Assembly (NCBI RefSeq): GCF_044923475.1
Contig: NZ_CP137338.1
Location: 2,852,001-2,916,000 of the forward strand
Direction of reading: 5' to 3'
DNA: 64,000 nt
Source: JAAURS01 sp044923475
Lineage (GTDB): Bacteria; Cyanobacteriota; Cyanobacteriia; Thermosynechococcales; Thermosynechococcaceae
In this document: in pieces, positions 55,920-64,000 of the stretch
Numbering within the stretch: the first letter of the stretch is position 1
Layout: each line of letters begins with the position of its first letter
Program-made: the position numbers and the translations under genes
The notes under the pieces: generated by a model
Databases searched by the model: none
What the model saw: only the letters and a program-made list of their open reading frames with translations
What the model was told of the DNA's origin: nothing

Positions 55920-57259
55920 CTGGTTCCAAACAAGTTTGTGTGAAAGGAGATAGGATCATAGAAAGAGTTGTCGGAGGTCAGAGACCATGCCCCCAAGAAA
56001 GACGCGAGGCAAAGCCGGAGATAAAACAATCTGCCTGCCGATTAAAGAGGGTACGAACTACAGTGAGCTGGTCGAAGACCGAGAAGCCTATCGAGCATAC
56101 CTCAACGCAGAAATTGCCCAGCACCCAGAATTGTTTCCAGAAGGCATAGAGCAAGGGTATCGGTTCCATGGACTGGTGGAGTCATCCCGGCAAGGAATAA
56201 AGACCCGACGCATCTACCTTCCCAGCCATCACGAAGCCTATCAAATTCGTCCAGACTTCGTGATGCCTTACATGAGTGAGCGCGCAGAGATCGCAGCCAA
56301 AGCATTATATTTGCGCAAACACGGACTGTCCTATGATGGCATCGCCTATGTGCTCGGTAAAACCGAGATGCATTGGTATCAGTTGTGCCGCTCCCTAGGA
56401 CGGGTCTCGATCGTCGGAGCAACGGTGAAGGACGCGGCGGTGTGCCCCCCCATCTAAGCGCAGACGAGAAGCATACACGGTACCGAGGGGAGAAAGCCTA
56501 TCTGGCTGTCACTGCCGCCAAAGGCTGTATTTTCGGCAGTGAGTTGTGCAAAAGTGCCGGACACGAGGCGCTTAAGGCGGGTTATGGTGTCTTTCAGGCG
56601 GAGGTCGCCCATCATCTGCCCGACTATAGGCCTCAAACCGTCACGCTCGATGGCTGGGATGCGACCCGGAGTGCTTGGCAGAGTCTATTTCCTGGGATTG
56701 TCTGGATTCTGTGCTTTTTGCATGAAGTCATCAAGGTGCGAGACTTGTGTCGTTCCCAAGCTGCCCTCTGGCAGAGTCTGCGCGAAAAACTGTGGCATGT
56801 GTATCATGGCGCGAACAAGGGGAAATTTGCCCAACGGCTGAGACGATTGCTCGAATGGGCTAAAAAGCAACCCCTGCGAGACTCGATTCACCAAAGGCTC
56901 AAGCGGCTCAAGGACAAGTCTGCCCTATTTCAGAGAGCCTATGATTTTCCAGGAGCGAGCCGAACGAGTAATGCGGTTGACCGCCCGATGAACTATCTTG
57001 ACCGTTGCCTGTTTTCGATGCAATATTTCCATGGAACTTGGCCTGCCGCAGTCCAGACAGGTAGAGCAATAGCTTTATTATGGAACTTTCATCCCTTTTG
57101 TCGTAAAACACAGCAGCAAACAGGATGTCTTTGTCCCTTTGAGCAACTCAATGGCTTTCGATATCACGATGATTGGCTTCGCAATTTCTTAATTGCTGCG
57201 TCCCTTAACGGCAGACGCTCTCTGCCTCAATCTCTTCACACAAAATAGTGGGGAACTAG
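55920..57259 (+). mobile_element. Insertion sequence in the cupin gene, 1340 bp, 8-bp target duplication
   Basis: GCCTGTTT occurs at 55912-55919 and again at 57260-57267. The terminal inverted repeats begin CTGGTTCC and CTAGTTCC (right end read on the complement) and agree at 20 of 25 positions, including a shared TTTGTGTGAA. The right repeat overlaps the transposase stop. I do not recognise the IS family with confidence. Confidence 0.9.
55987..57248 (+). CDS. Transposase split by a -1 frameshift at a C7 run
   Basis: The first frame (55987-56457, GGAGG upstream) begins MPPRKTRGKAGDK and contains a helical HTH-like region (LSYDGIAYVLGK). It stops just after a run of seven cytosines (56445-56452 region). 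The second frame continues as PPHLSADEKHTRYRGEKAYLAVTAAKG and runs to LHTK at 57248. The frames join exactly if the ribosome slips back one base on the C run. DEKH, TLDGWDATRSAWQ and the later Glu/Asp residues are candidate catalytic positions. It is either programmed frameshifting or a one-base loss in a dead copy. Confidence 0.7.
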
Positions 57260-57364
57260 GCCTGTTTCTTCACCAATTGCTTTGAATGTATAGAGGTCTT
57301 GACCAAAGAAGTAAGAATGCCCTTGCCCAGATTGAACGAAAAGCCCATTTTGATTAATCGTCAT
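57260..57364 (-). pseudogene. 5' part (35 codons) of the split cupin gene
   Basis: ATG at 57364 follows GAGGAGG on this strand. The frame encodes MTINQNGLFVQSGQG... and ends in GEETG at the IS edge, where the 8-bp duplication begins. Cupins of this cyanobacterial type commonly start this way. It is the true start of the gene whose 3' part is at 55525-55911. Confidence 0.87.
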
Positions 57365-57415
57365 TTCCAAGACCCTCCTCAAATGCAATGGTCGGTGTGA
57401 TTACTATTATGAGTG

Positions 57416-57479
57416 AAGGCGATCGCTACAGAAGCAAGCGGAGGCTCAATTTTTTGCGGTGCTGGGGTAAGAGGGGTTT
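57416..57479 (+). repeat. Copy C of an integrase 3'-end repeat
   Basis: A direct repeat of 53592-53655 (62/64). It encodes the tail SLQKQAEAQFFAVLG-stop preceded by an in-frame stop, so it is only a tail. With copy A it brackets about 3.8 kb that includes the permease, the integrase fragment and the split cupin. No gene is apparent in the rest of 57365-57596. Confidence 0.8.
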
Positions 57480-57596
57480 GGGGTCGAGCCGAGATACGTG
57501 TAAAATAGTGCAAGATGGTTCTGAAAACTTTGCAGGGCATGTCATTCAGAATTTTATCTTCAAGACCTGAACTGATTTCCAGCGCTTCCCGAAACC

Positions 57597-57815
57597 GTGA
57601 TAATGCTCTCGTCATCGATACTGGAAATGTATCGTGGGGTTTCTCTACTGCCCAATCATTGGATCGATGGTGAACAAGAAGGGATACTGGTCAATGAATC
57701 GCGAGAGTACCCTTTGGATGGACAAGTTGACCAACTCGTGAATAGGGAAATAGCGCGATCGCTCAACGCCTTTCAACAACTGCTAGACACGATCAACCAC
57801 AAGAGAATGCACTGA
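57597..57815 (+). CDS. Hypothetical small protein
   Basis: A 72-aa open frame convergent with the STAND gene. It has no recognisable domain. The second half (LVNREIARSLNAFQQLLDTINH) could form a helix. No good ribosome-binding site is visible, and the frame may be spurious or a fragment. Confidence 0.3.
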   Translation: MIMLSSSILEMYRGVSLLPNHWIDGEQEGILVNESREYPLDGQVDQLVNREIARSLNAFQQLLDTINHKRMH

Positions 57816-57834
57816 ATCTGGACGTGCGATCGCC

Positions 57835-60800
57835 CTAACGCTCAACTGCCCCTAATGTTTTAAGGGTAGACTTTTGAGGCACTGTTAACCCGGTTGCGCC
57901 TTGAATATTCATACCTTCATACAAGCGATCGGCTCTCAGTGTTTTGAGACACTCACCTGTTGTAGGATTCCACAGCTTAATAGTTTCATCCTGACTCCCA
58001 CTGACCAAAATCGGATCTGTACCGGATGGCAGGCTAACGTCCACCGGACTAAACTGAACTCTGACCCGACTGGTGTGCCCTTGCAGGACTTTCTGACAGG
58101 TGCCATCTTGGACATTCCACAGCCGGATAGTTTGGTCTTCACTGCCACTGGCTAGGAGACGACCATTAGGGCTGAAGGCAACTGAGCCAACTTCACTAGT
58201 ATGGTCGTGTAACGTTGCCAAGCACGCTCCATCTTGCACATTCCAAAGTCGAACAGATAAGTCTGAGCTGCCAGTTGCTAGAGTCTGACCATCTGGGCTG
58301 AAGGCAACAGATATAACCCAACCCGTATGTCCGTGTAGGGTTCTGAGGCAGGAGCCATCTCGCATATTCCATAGCCGCACGGTTTGATCGTTACTGCCAC
58401 TCGCAAGGATGTGTCCATCTAGGCTGAAGGCGACTGCCCAAACCCAACCCGTATGTCCTTGTAGAGTTCTGAGGCAGGAGCCATCTTGCACATCCCATAA
58501 TCGCACTGAGTTGTCATGGCTGCCACTCGCTAACATTTGTTCATTGGGGCTGAAACTGACTGAGCAAACCCAACCCGTATGTCCGTGTAGGGTTCTGAGG
58601 CAGGAGCCATCTCGCACATCCCATAGCCGCACGGTTTGATCGATGCTGCCACTTGCAACCATTTGACTATTGGGGTGAAATGCCACTGCCCAGATCCAAT
58701 TGGTATGTCCTGGCAAAGCCTTGCAAGTTTCTTGCTGCCAATCCCAGAGCCGCACGAGGGCATCATAACTACCACTGGCTAAAGTGGAGCCATCCGGACT
58801 AAAGCTGACTGAAGTGACCCCACTGGTTTGCCCCTGAAACGTCTTGAGGCAGGTGCCATTTTGGACATCCCACAGTCGAAATGAGGCATTCTCACTATTG
58901 CTGGCTAAGATTTGACCATCGGGACTGAACGCGACAGACCAAACACAACTGCTGTAACCTTGCAACCGTTTGAAGCATGTTCCGTCCTGCACGCTCCATA
59001 ACCGTACTGAGGCGTCCTCACTACCACTGGCAAGGGTTTGACCATTGGGACTGAAGCTGAGTGAGGTGACCCAACTAGTATGCCCTTGCAGTGTTTTGCG
59101 GCAAATGCCAGTCTGCACGTCCCATAGTCGAATCGTGCGATCGTCACTACCGCTGGCGAGGGTTTGACCGTCCGGGCTGAAGGCAACTGCCCAAACCCAA
59201 CGGGTATGTCCTGACAATGTTTGGAGGGTGGTGCCGTGAGCAACACTCCACAATCGGATTGAGGAGTTGTCGCTGGCACTGGCCAGAATCTGTCCATTGG
59301 GACTAAAGTTGACTGAAGTGACCCCACCGGTATGCCCCTGCAAAACCTTCATGCAGGTTCCGTCGCGGGCATTCCAGAGACGAATTGTTCGATCTTCACT
59401 AGCACTGGCAAGCATTTGACCATCGGGGCTGAATGCGATCCTCCAAACCCGACTGAGATGACCCCGCAGTATGTTGAGACAGGTGACTGAGAGATGGCTG
59501 GAATCACTCACTTCAGACAGGTTTGCAGTGTTGGACTGCTCAAAATCGAGGTTCTGCACATCCCACAACCGAATTAATGGGTCATCACTGCAACTGGCTA
59601 GCGTTTTGCCGTCGGGACTGAAGGCAACTGTCCAGATCCAACCGGTATGTCCCTTCAATGTCAAAACCTGTTGACCATCGACCACTCGCCAGAGGCAAAT
59701 CTTACCATCCACATCGCCTGTTGCCAGCAAGCTGCCATCTGGGTTAAAGCTGACTGACACAACGCTACTTAAGGTCTCGGCAAACACAGAGGTTGCCAAA
59801 TCAGCGTTGCGAAAATTGACCCCTGCTAGGTTGATCTGTCGTAAGTCAGCTTGCCATACGGTTAGCTCCGAAAAGTCACAGCCTCGTAGATCGCTTTGCA
59901 GATGCACCAGCAGGTTGAGCAGATTGCCAGCAATGTAGTTTGGCTGGAGCGGCGCTTGCTGCTGTTGCTGCTCCAACATGGTTTTCAACTGCTGTTCCAG
60001 GGCGTGTGAATTGCCAAACTGGAGCAGCAATTGTTCAGCGATCGGCTCGACAATCAACCGCTTCTGCATCTCTCGGACATAGTCTTTTGCCTGGGCTTTG
60101 ATCGGCGCGTGGGTTCTGAGTCGCTCTGGTGTTTGGCTGGCAATTTCTTCAGAGACGCACTGAACAAACTGATCGGTCGCATACTCCAGCACGACAGGTT
60201 GGAGAAAGAAGCGCTCACCCTCCTTTTCAATCAGCGATCGCCGCAACAAAGACTGCATTGCATCTGGAAGTCTGCGCCTGGAGAGCATGGTGACAATATC
60301 TCGGTTTAACTCAGGCAGCGAGTTCGGTTCCCGATCGATCGCTAACCAAAAAATCATTTCCTGCTCAATCTCAGACAAGCGATCGAACTGTCTTTGGAGC
60401 AAGTCTCGAATATCTTCAAAGACAGCTAACCCTTGCTGGAGATAGTTCAATACCTCAGCAATCCTGCCATTAAACAGTTCTTGAGTCGCGGCTGCCACCA
60501 ATTTCAGTGCCAGGGGGTTGCCGCGATAGTGTGCCACTAATCGTTCCCATTCGGACTCTGTACCCGCAAATGTTCCTTTGTAGCGAAAGAGTTCTCGTCC
60601 GGCTTCTGGGTTCAGTCCCTTCAGTAGCAACGTTCGTACCGATTGTTCTTGACTTTCCGGTGGCACAATCTCTCTGGGCTTTTCGCGGCTGGTGAGCAGT
60701 AAGCAACTCTGATGGGACACCTCCCCAATCTCTTTGAACAGTTGACCATAGCCCTCGTAGCCCGCTCGATACTGTCCGGTTTGCCCTGCACTCAAAATCG

Positions 60801-61527
60801 TCTCAGCATTGTCCAGAACCAGTAAGCAGCGCTTTTGACGCAACCCCTGCATCAGCTTCAGTAGTTTCCCGTCCAGGCTGCTTGGTACAGCAATGTCCTC
60901 TCCCTGTGACTGTAGCAAGATCGGTAGCACTGTTTCTAACCATGCTTCAAACGGCGGGGCATTTTGCAGCGATCGCCACACCACCACCTCAAACTGAGTT
61001 TGAATCTGCTGCCCCAGTTTGGCAGCCAGGGCGCTTTTGCCAATTCCACCAATTCCCAGCAGTGCCACGACTCGACAGCGCTCCGTCACAATCCATTGCT
61101 CCAGGGTCTGGAGTTCCTCAGTTCGCCCATAGAACTGGGTGACATCCATCGCTTCTCCCCAGTCAGCTTGGGGCTGAGGCAGGGCGGCTTGAGCAGCGGT
61201 AGCGGTAGATGAGGCAGTCGACTCAACTGCTAGAGCCTGGGTTTGGGTCGCACCAATCAGCGACTGATGCCACTGATGTTCTAATGCCCCTCGAAAGTTG
61301 GTTTTACTGACGGGCTCCCCGCAGGCTTGCCCCAGCAGGCTCCAGAGTTTGGGACCGACGTTGTACTTGATATAGCTGAGCGAGTAGCCAGATGTCTCAG
61401 AAATTTGCTCGTAGGTCTGCGCTTGCAGGGCTCCCTGTAGAATGGCAGCTTCTACTTTATTCAGCCGTCTACCCACTTTGGCAAAGACTACCGAATGAGC
61501 AAGGTGCAGGGCCTGCTCTAAATCCAT
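57835..61527 (-). CDS. STAND NTPase with NB-ARC domain and 14 WD40 repeats
   Basis: A 1230-aa signalling protein; GGAG precedes ATG 61527. The N-terminal ~85 residues are a helical HTH-like module (KVEAAILQGALQAQTYEQISETSGYSLSYI split across helices), as in the vMAP-type N-termini of cyanobacterial STAND proteins. The NTPase has GIGGIGKSA at 158-166 and CLLVLDNAE as Walker B near 245. A winged-helix region and a short pentapeptide-like stretch (LRGCDFSELTVWQADLRQINL) lead into 14 WD40 units from about 587 to 1205, enough for two seven-bladed propellers. The propellers presumably sense a ligand and trigger oligomerisation through the NTPase. No effector enzyme is visible, so a role in defence, stress sensing or regulation is unresolved. 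The repeats are very similar to one another. Confidence 0.9.
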   Translation of the reverse strand: MDLEQALHLAHSVVFAKVGRRLNKVEAAILQGALQAQTYEQISETSGYSLSYIKYNVGPKLWSLLGQACGEPVSKTNFRGALEHQWHQSLIGATQTQALAVESTASSTATAAQAALPQPQADWGEAMDVTQFYGRTEELQTLEQWIVTERCRVVALLGIGGIGKSALAAKLGQQIQTQFEVVVWRSLQNAPPFEAWLETVLPILLQSQGEDIAVPSSLDGKLLKLMQGLRQKRCLLVLDNAETILSAGQTGQYRAGYEGYGQLFKEIGEVSHQSCLLLTSREKPREIVPPESQEQSVRTLLLKGLNPEAGRELFRYKGTFAGTESEWERLVAHYRGNPLALKLVAAATQELFNGRIAEVLNYLQQGLAVFEDIRDLLQRQFDRLSEIEQEMIFWLAIDREPNSLPELNRDIVTMLSRRRLPDAMQSLLRRSLIEKEGERFFLQPVVLEYATDQFVQCVSEEIASQTPERLRTHAPIKAQAKDYVREMQKRLIVEPIAEQLLLQFGNSHALEQQLKTMLEQQQQQAPLQPNYIAGNLLNLLVHLQSDLRGCDFSELTVWQADLRQINLAGVNFRNADLATSVFAETLSSVVSVSFNPDGSLLATGDVDGKICLWRVVDGQQVLTLKGHTGWIWTVAFSPDGKTLASCSDDPLIRLWDVQNLDFEQSNTANLSEVSDSSHLSVTCLNILRGHLSRVWRIAFSPDGQMLASASEDRTIRLWNARDGTCMKVLQGHTGGVTSVNFSPNGQILASASDNSSIRLWSVAHGTTLQTLSGHTRWVWAVAFSPDGQTLASGSDDRTIRLWDVQTGICRKTLQGHTSWVTSLSFSPNGQTLASGSEDASVRLWSVQDGTCFKRLQGYSSCVWSVAFSPDGQILASNSENASFRLWDVQNGTCLKTFQGQTSGVTSVSFSPDGSTLASGSYDALVRLWDWQQETCKALPGHTNWIWAVAFHPNSQMVASGSIDQTVRLWDVRDGSCLRTLHGHTGWVCSVSFSPNEQMLASGSHDNSVRLWDVQDGSCLRTLQGHTGWVWAVAFSLDGHILASGSNDQTVRLWNMRDGSCLRTLHGHTGWVISVAFSPDGQTLATGSSDLSVRLWNVQDGACLATLHDHTSEVGSVAFSPNGRLLASGSEDQTIRLWNVQDGTCQKVLQGHTSRVRVQFSPVDVSLPSGTDPILVSGSQDETIKLWNPTTGECLKTLRADRLYEGMNIQGATGLTVPQKSTLKTLGAVER

Positions 61528-61986
61528 TGTCTTTTACTCCATTAATGGTAGTGAACTGATTTTACCTCGGTTAAGGTTAACTTTTTGTGTCGAGCATCAC
61601 CAAGCTAGAACTGAGACAAGAGAGGGAATTCAGCCGATTCAATCGAAAATTGATCGCGAAAAAGTTTACCTGTCCTTAAGTATTTAGACTCATGACATTA
61701 ACCTCAAAGTAGTCAACTTATAGGTAACGACAAATCCAAAAAACTCCCCTAATATAGTGATATCAGGTTCAAAGGCGCAAGGGAAAGGAATTAGCACACT
61801 AACACCTAACCGCTTAGCAACCTTCACAATTCCCCGATTTCTAGCAGTAATCCAGTCTTACGACCCCAACCCGTCGACAGGCTAAGTTTCTGCTGCAACA
61901 GATACACTATCAAGTTGACGAACTAGTGACGTAGTTGACAAATGACAGATCTTCCAAGCTTTTCTAATACTACGCAGGAGGTACTT
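61528..61986. other. Intergenic region between divergent STAND and rubredoxin genes
   Basis: About 460 bp with no convincing gene. It must carry the promoters of two divergent units. TTGACG (about 61915) and TTGACA (about 61935) stand upstream of the rubredoxin gene, but I cannot assign matching -10 elements with confidence. Confidence 0.5.
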
Positions 61987-62160
61987 ATGGAACGATATAG
62001 ATGTAAGGTTTGTGGTCAAATTTACGATCCAGCAGACGGCGATCCAAAGTCTGGAATTGCTCCGGGAAAAGCTTTTGAGGATCTGCCGGAAGATTGGGTA
62101 TGTCCAGTCTGTAGCGCGAAGAAGGCAAAGTTTCAACTAGTGCTACCAGGGGGAGTTTAG
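61987..62160 (+). CDS. Rubredoxin
   Basis: A 57-aa rubredoxin with the Fe(Cys)4 ligands C6, C9, C39 and C42 (YRCKVCGQIYDP and DWVCPVCSAKK), the normal length for the family. ATG 61987 follows CAGGAGGT. A longer upstream frame lacks homology. It is a one-electron carrier in the cytosol with unknown partner here. The downstream oxidoreductase is separated by about 140 bp and need not be linked. Confidence 0.96.
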   Translation: MERYRCKVCGQIYDPADGDPKSGIAPGKAFEDLPEDWVCPVCSAKKAKFQLVLPGGV

Positions 62161-62299
62161 CTAGTTGTGTTGTAAAAGGTAATGCGTTCTAAACCGTGAA
62201 AGCCGAACTTGACGATATTCCTCCAAGTTGTCGATAACATCCAGGATTTTAACGAAGCGAGAACCACTATTTATTCTAAATCAAGGAGAGTTAGTAAAG

Positions 62300-63268
62300 A
62301 TGGAATGTATGAAAGCAGCCGTACTGACAGCATTTGGTGGTGCTGAGAGTTTTGAGATTCAAACTGTGCCCAAGCCAGTACCAAAACCTAATCAGGTTCT
62401 AGTAAGGGTTTGTGCAACATCGATCAATCCGGTTGATTATCAGACTCGCCGTGGTGACTACAAAGACCTAGTTCGATTACCAGCAATTATCGGAGTTGAC
62501 ATTTCAGGGGTCATTGAGACAGTTGGAGAGTCAGTGACAGACTTTGAGGTAGGAAACGAAGTTTATTACTCGCCGCAGATTTTTGGAGAATCTGGCAGCT
62601 ATGCTCAATATCATGTTGCTGATGCAGGGATTGTTGCGCTCAAGCCTTCTAACTTGTCGCACATTGAAGCAGCGTGTTTTCCTCTTGCAGGAGGAACGGC
62701 TTGGGATTGTCTAGTGACGAGGGGCAATCTTCAAGTTGGGGAATCAGTTCTAATTCATTCGGGTGCTGGTGGCGTTGGTTCTATTGCAATTCAACTTGCA
62801 AAAGCGATGGGAGCCTATGTTTTTACAACATGCAGTTCTAAAAATTTCGATTTTGTTAAAGAACTTGGCGCAGATCGAGCCATTGATTACAAAAACGAAG
62901 ATTATACGGAAGTTATTTATCAGGAAACAGATGAGCTAGGTGTTGATTTAGTTTTGGATACGGTCGGTGGACAAACAATCCAGCGTAGCCCAGAAATTAT
63001 TCGCCCATTTGGCAGGCTTGTGAGTATTGTAGACACTGAAACGCCACAATCACTCATCGAAGCATGGGGCAAGAATCTGACTATCCATTTTGTTTTCTCC
63101 CCACAGTACCGAGCAAAATTAGATGCTTTGACAAAGCTAATCGAGCGCACTCAGCTTCGCCCCATCATTGATTCAACGCTGTCTTGGGATCAGATAATTC
63201 AAGCACATCAGCGTCTAGAGCAGGGAGGGACGAAGGGGAAAATTGTGCTGGAATTTACCAAAAGTTAG
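62300..63268 (+). CDS. NAD(P)-dependent quinone-oxidoreductase-like MDR protein
   Basis: A 322-aa medium-chain dehydrogenase/reductase of the zeta-crystallin/QOR type. An N-terminal GroES-like fold (MKAAVLTAFGGAESFEIQ ... ATSINPVDYQTRRGDY) is followed by a Rossmann domain with GAGGVGSIAIQLAKAMGA and DLVLDTVGGQ. The structural-zinc cysteines of alcohol dehydrogenases are absent. ATG 62300 has AAGGAGAG nine bases upstream; an upstream TTG start would add unmatched sequence. Substrate is probably an enone or quinone, unproven. Confidence 0.88.
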   Translation: MECMKAAVLTAFGGAESFEIQTVPKPVPKPNQVLVRVCATSINPVDYQTRRGDYKDLVRLPAIIGVDISGVIETVGESVTDFEVGNEVYYSPQIFGESGSYAQYHVADAGIVALKPSNLSHIEAACFPLAGGTAWDCLVTRGNLQVGESVLIHSGAGGVGSIAIQLAKAMGAYVFTTCSSKNFDFVKELGADRAIDYKNEDYTEVIYQETDELGVDLVLDTVGGQTIQRSPEIIRPFGRLVSIVDTETPQSLIEAWGKNLTIHFVFSPQYRAKLDALTKLIERTQLRPIIDSTLSWDQIIQAHQRLEQGGTKGKIVLEFTKS

Positions 63269-63571
63269 ACTATCCTCACCGAGTACTTTAAATCATCATC
63301 TGAAAAATAGCCCCAAGTAGCACAAATTCAAACATTCACAAATATCTTGTGACTACCGCCTTCACCAAGAACTGAAGCAGCCCAACACTGATTATCTGGA
63401 GTCAACAACCAGGAAGCACTCTAGTCAAAGCCCTCTAATGCAGTAATTTAAGCATCTTACAAAAGGACATCGAAGCAAATTCGATGACCCGTAGGAATTC
63501 AATAAAATTTTCAGTCAATGCTCGTTGAAACAGAAGGAAAGCACTACCCGAATTTAAACGGAGACCACACT
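63269..63571. other. Intergenic stretch, nothing recognised
   Basis: About 300 bp between the oxidoreductase and the hydrolase. I see no gene, no strong hairpin and no clear promoter motif. A promoter for the downstream hydrolase is expected here. Confidence 0.5.
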
Positions 63572-64000
63572 ATGAACATGCTTAACTTCAGGAACAGCCT
63601 CCGCCTGCTTCTGATTGTCATTCTCTTTTTAGGAACTCTTACCATTACTTCTCTAGGAGCTATCATGAGTACTGCAAATGCACAAGTCAATAAGCCCACG
63701 ATCGCGTTCGTTCATGGTGCGTTCGCCGAGTCTTCTAGTTGGAACGGTGTATTGACGAAGCTGATCGCGAAAGGTTATCCGACGGTTGCTGTGGCTAATC
63801 CTCTGCGCGGCGTTAAGAGCGACGCAGATTATGTTGCCAGCGCCCTTAAAGACATCAACGGCCCCATCGTGCTGGTTGGGCATTCTTACGGAGGCGCAGT
63901 GATTACCAATGCGGTCAAGGGTGATAGGAACGTGAAAGCATTGGTCTACGTTGCTGGTTTCGCTCCTGATGCGGGCGAGACTGCCATTGAACTCTCAGGA
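63572..64000 (+). CDS. Exported alpha/beta hydrolase (partial, runs off the window)
   Basis: 143 codons from ATG 63572, still open at the window end. The N-terminus has a basic start and a long hydrophobic stretch (LLLIVILFLGTLTITSLGA), then ANAQ, consistent with a signal peptide. The mature part begins KPTIAFVHGAFAESSSW, the oxyanion HG motif. The nucleophile elbow GHSYGG is present. The catalytic Asp and His should lie beyond the window. It resembles esterase-like alpha/beta hydrolases; substrate unknown. Confidence 0.85.
   Translation, partial: MNMLNFRNSLRLLLIVILFLGTLTITSLGAIMSTANAQVNKPTIAFVHGAFAESSSWNGVLTKLIAKGYPTVAVANPLRGVKSDADYVASALKDINGPIVLVGHSYGGAVITNAVKGDRNVKALVYVAGFAPDAGETAIELSG

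Noticed and set aside
57900..59700. CRISPR-like or tandem DNA repeat array
   Set aside because: The 126-bp periodicity is the WD40 coding repeat of the STAND gene; there are no short spacers and the frame is continuous.
61880..62136. Antisense 84-codon frame over the rubredoxin gene
   Set aside because: The plus strand encodes an unmistakable rubredoxin with all four cysteines, so the antisense frame is a shadow.
1..64000. GCGATCGC octamers as a repeat element or operator
   Set aside because: This is the genome-wide HIP1 motif of many cyanobacteria and has no local meaning here.

Overview
The DNA is almost certainly cyanobacterial. The octamer GCGATCGC (HIP1) recurs throughout the coding sequence, and the gene content fits: an FAAL-primed NRPS/PKS assembly line, a STAND/WD40 protein and dense toxin-antitoxin and IS debris. 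The genus cannot be read from the sequence.

Region 1 (about 1-47.8 kb) is one co-directional biosynthetic cluster of eleven genes, most of them overlapping by 4-14 bases. In order: FAAL-ACP-C; SyrP/TauD-type hydroxylase; I-A-PCP-C-A(Gly)-PCP-C-hydroxylase; I-A(Asp)-PCP; PKS KS-AT-KR-ACP; C-A-PCP; PKS KS-AT-cMT-KR-ACP-C; hydroxylase; I-A(His-like)-PCP; C-A(Orn)-PCP-C-A(Lys-like)-MT-PCP-thioester reductase; class III aminotransferase. 'I' is a condensation-like 'interface' domain whose HHxxxDG motif has lost both histidines. It occurs three times, each time as C / hydroxylase / I-A-PCP. By analogy with beta-hydroxy-Asp and beta-hydroxy-His siderophore synthetases, I infer an acylated lipopeptide with up to three beta-hydroxylated chelating residues and two polyketide extensions. 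It would be released reductively as an aldehyde and transaminated to a terminal amine. This resembles the cyanochelin-type siderophores, but with a beta-hydroxy-His-like position, a non-canonical first A domain and a myxochelin-B-like exit. No transporter, TonB receptor, thioesterase or PPTase lies in the window.

Five short GC-rich palindromic repeat insertions sit in frame inside the NRPS/PKS genes. Three of them encode variants of the same peptide in loops or linkers.

Region 2 (47.8-57.6 kb) is accessory debris. It holds an IS-truncated WYL-regulator fragment, an IS1634-like element (perfect 16-bp TIRs, no visible target duplication), a possible tnpB tail, VapBC-, HigBA- and AbrB/RelE-like toxin-antitoxin pairs, and a tyrosine recombinase. 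It continues with an APC permease, a truncated second recombinase, three copies of a recombinase 3' end, and a cupin gene split in two by an IS with an 8-bp target duplication and a transposase frameshifted at a C7 run.

Region 3 (57.8-64 kb) holds a 1230-aa STAND NTPase with 14 WD40 repeats, a rubredoxin, a quinone-oxidoreductase-like protein, and the start of an exported alpha/beta hydrolase that runs off the window.
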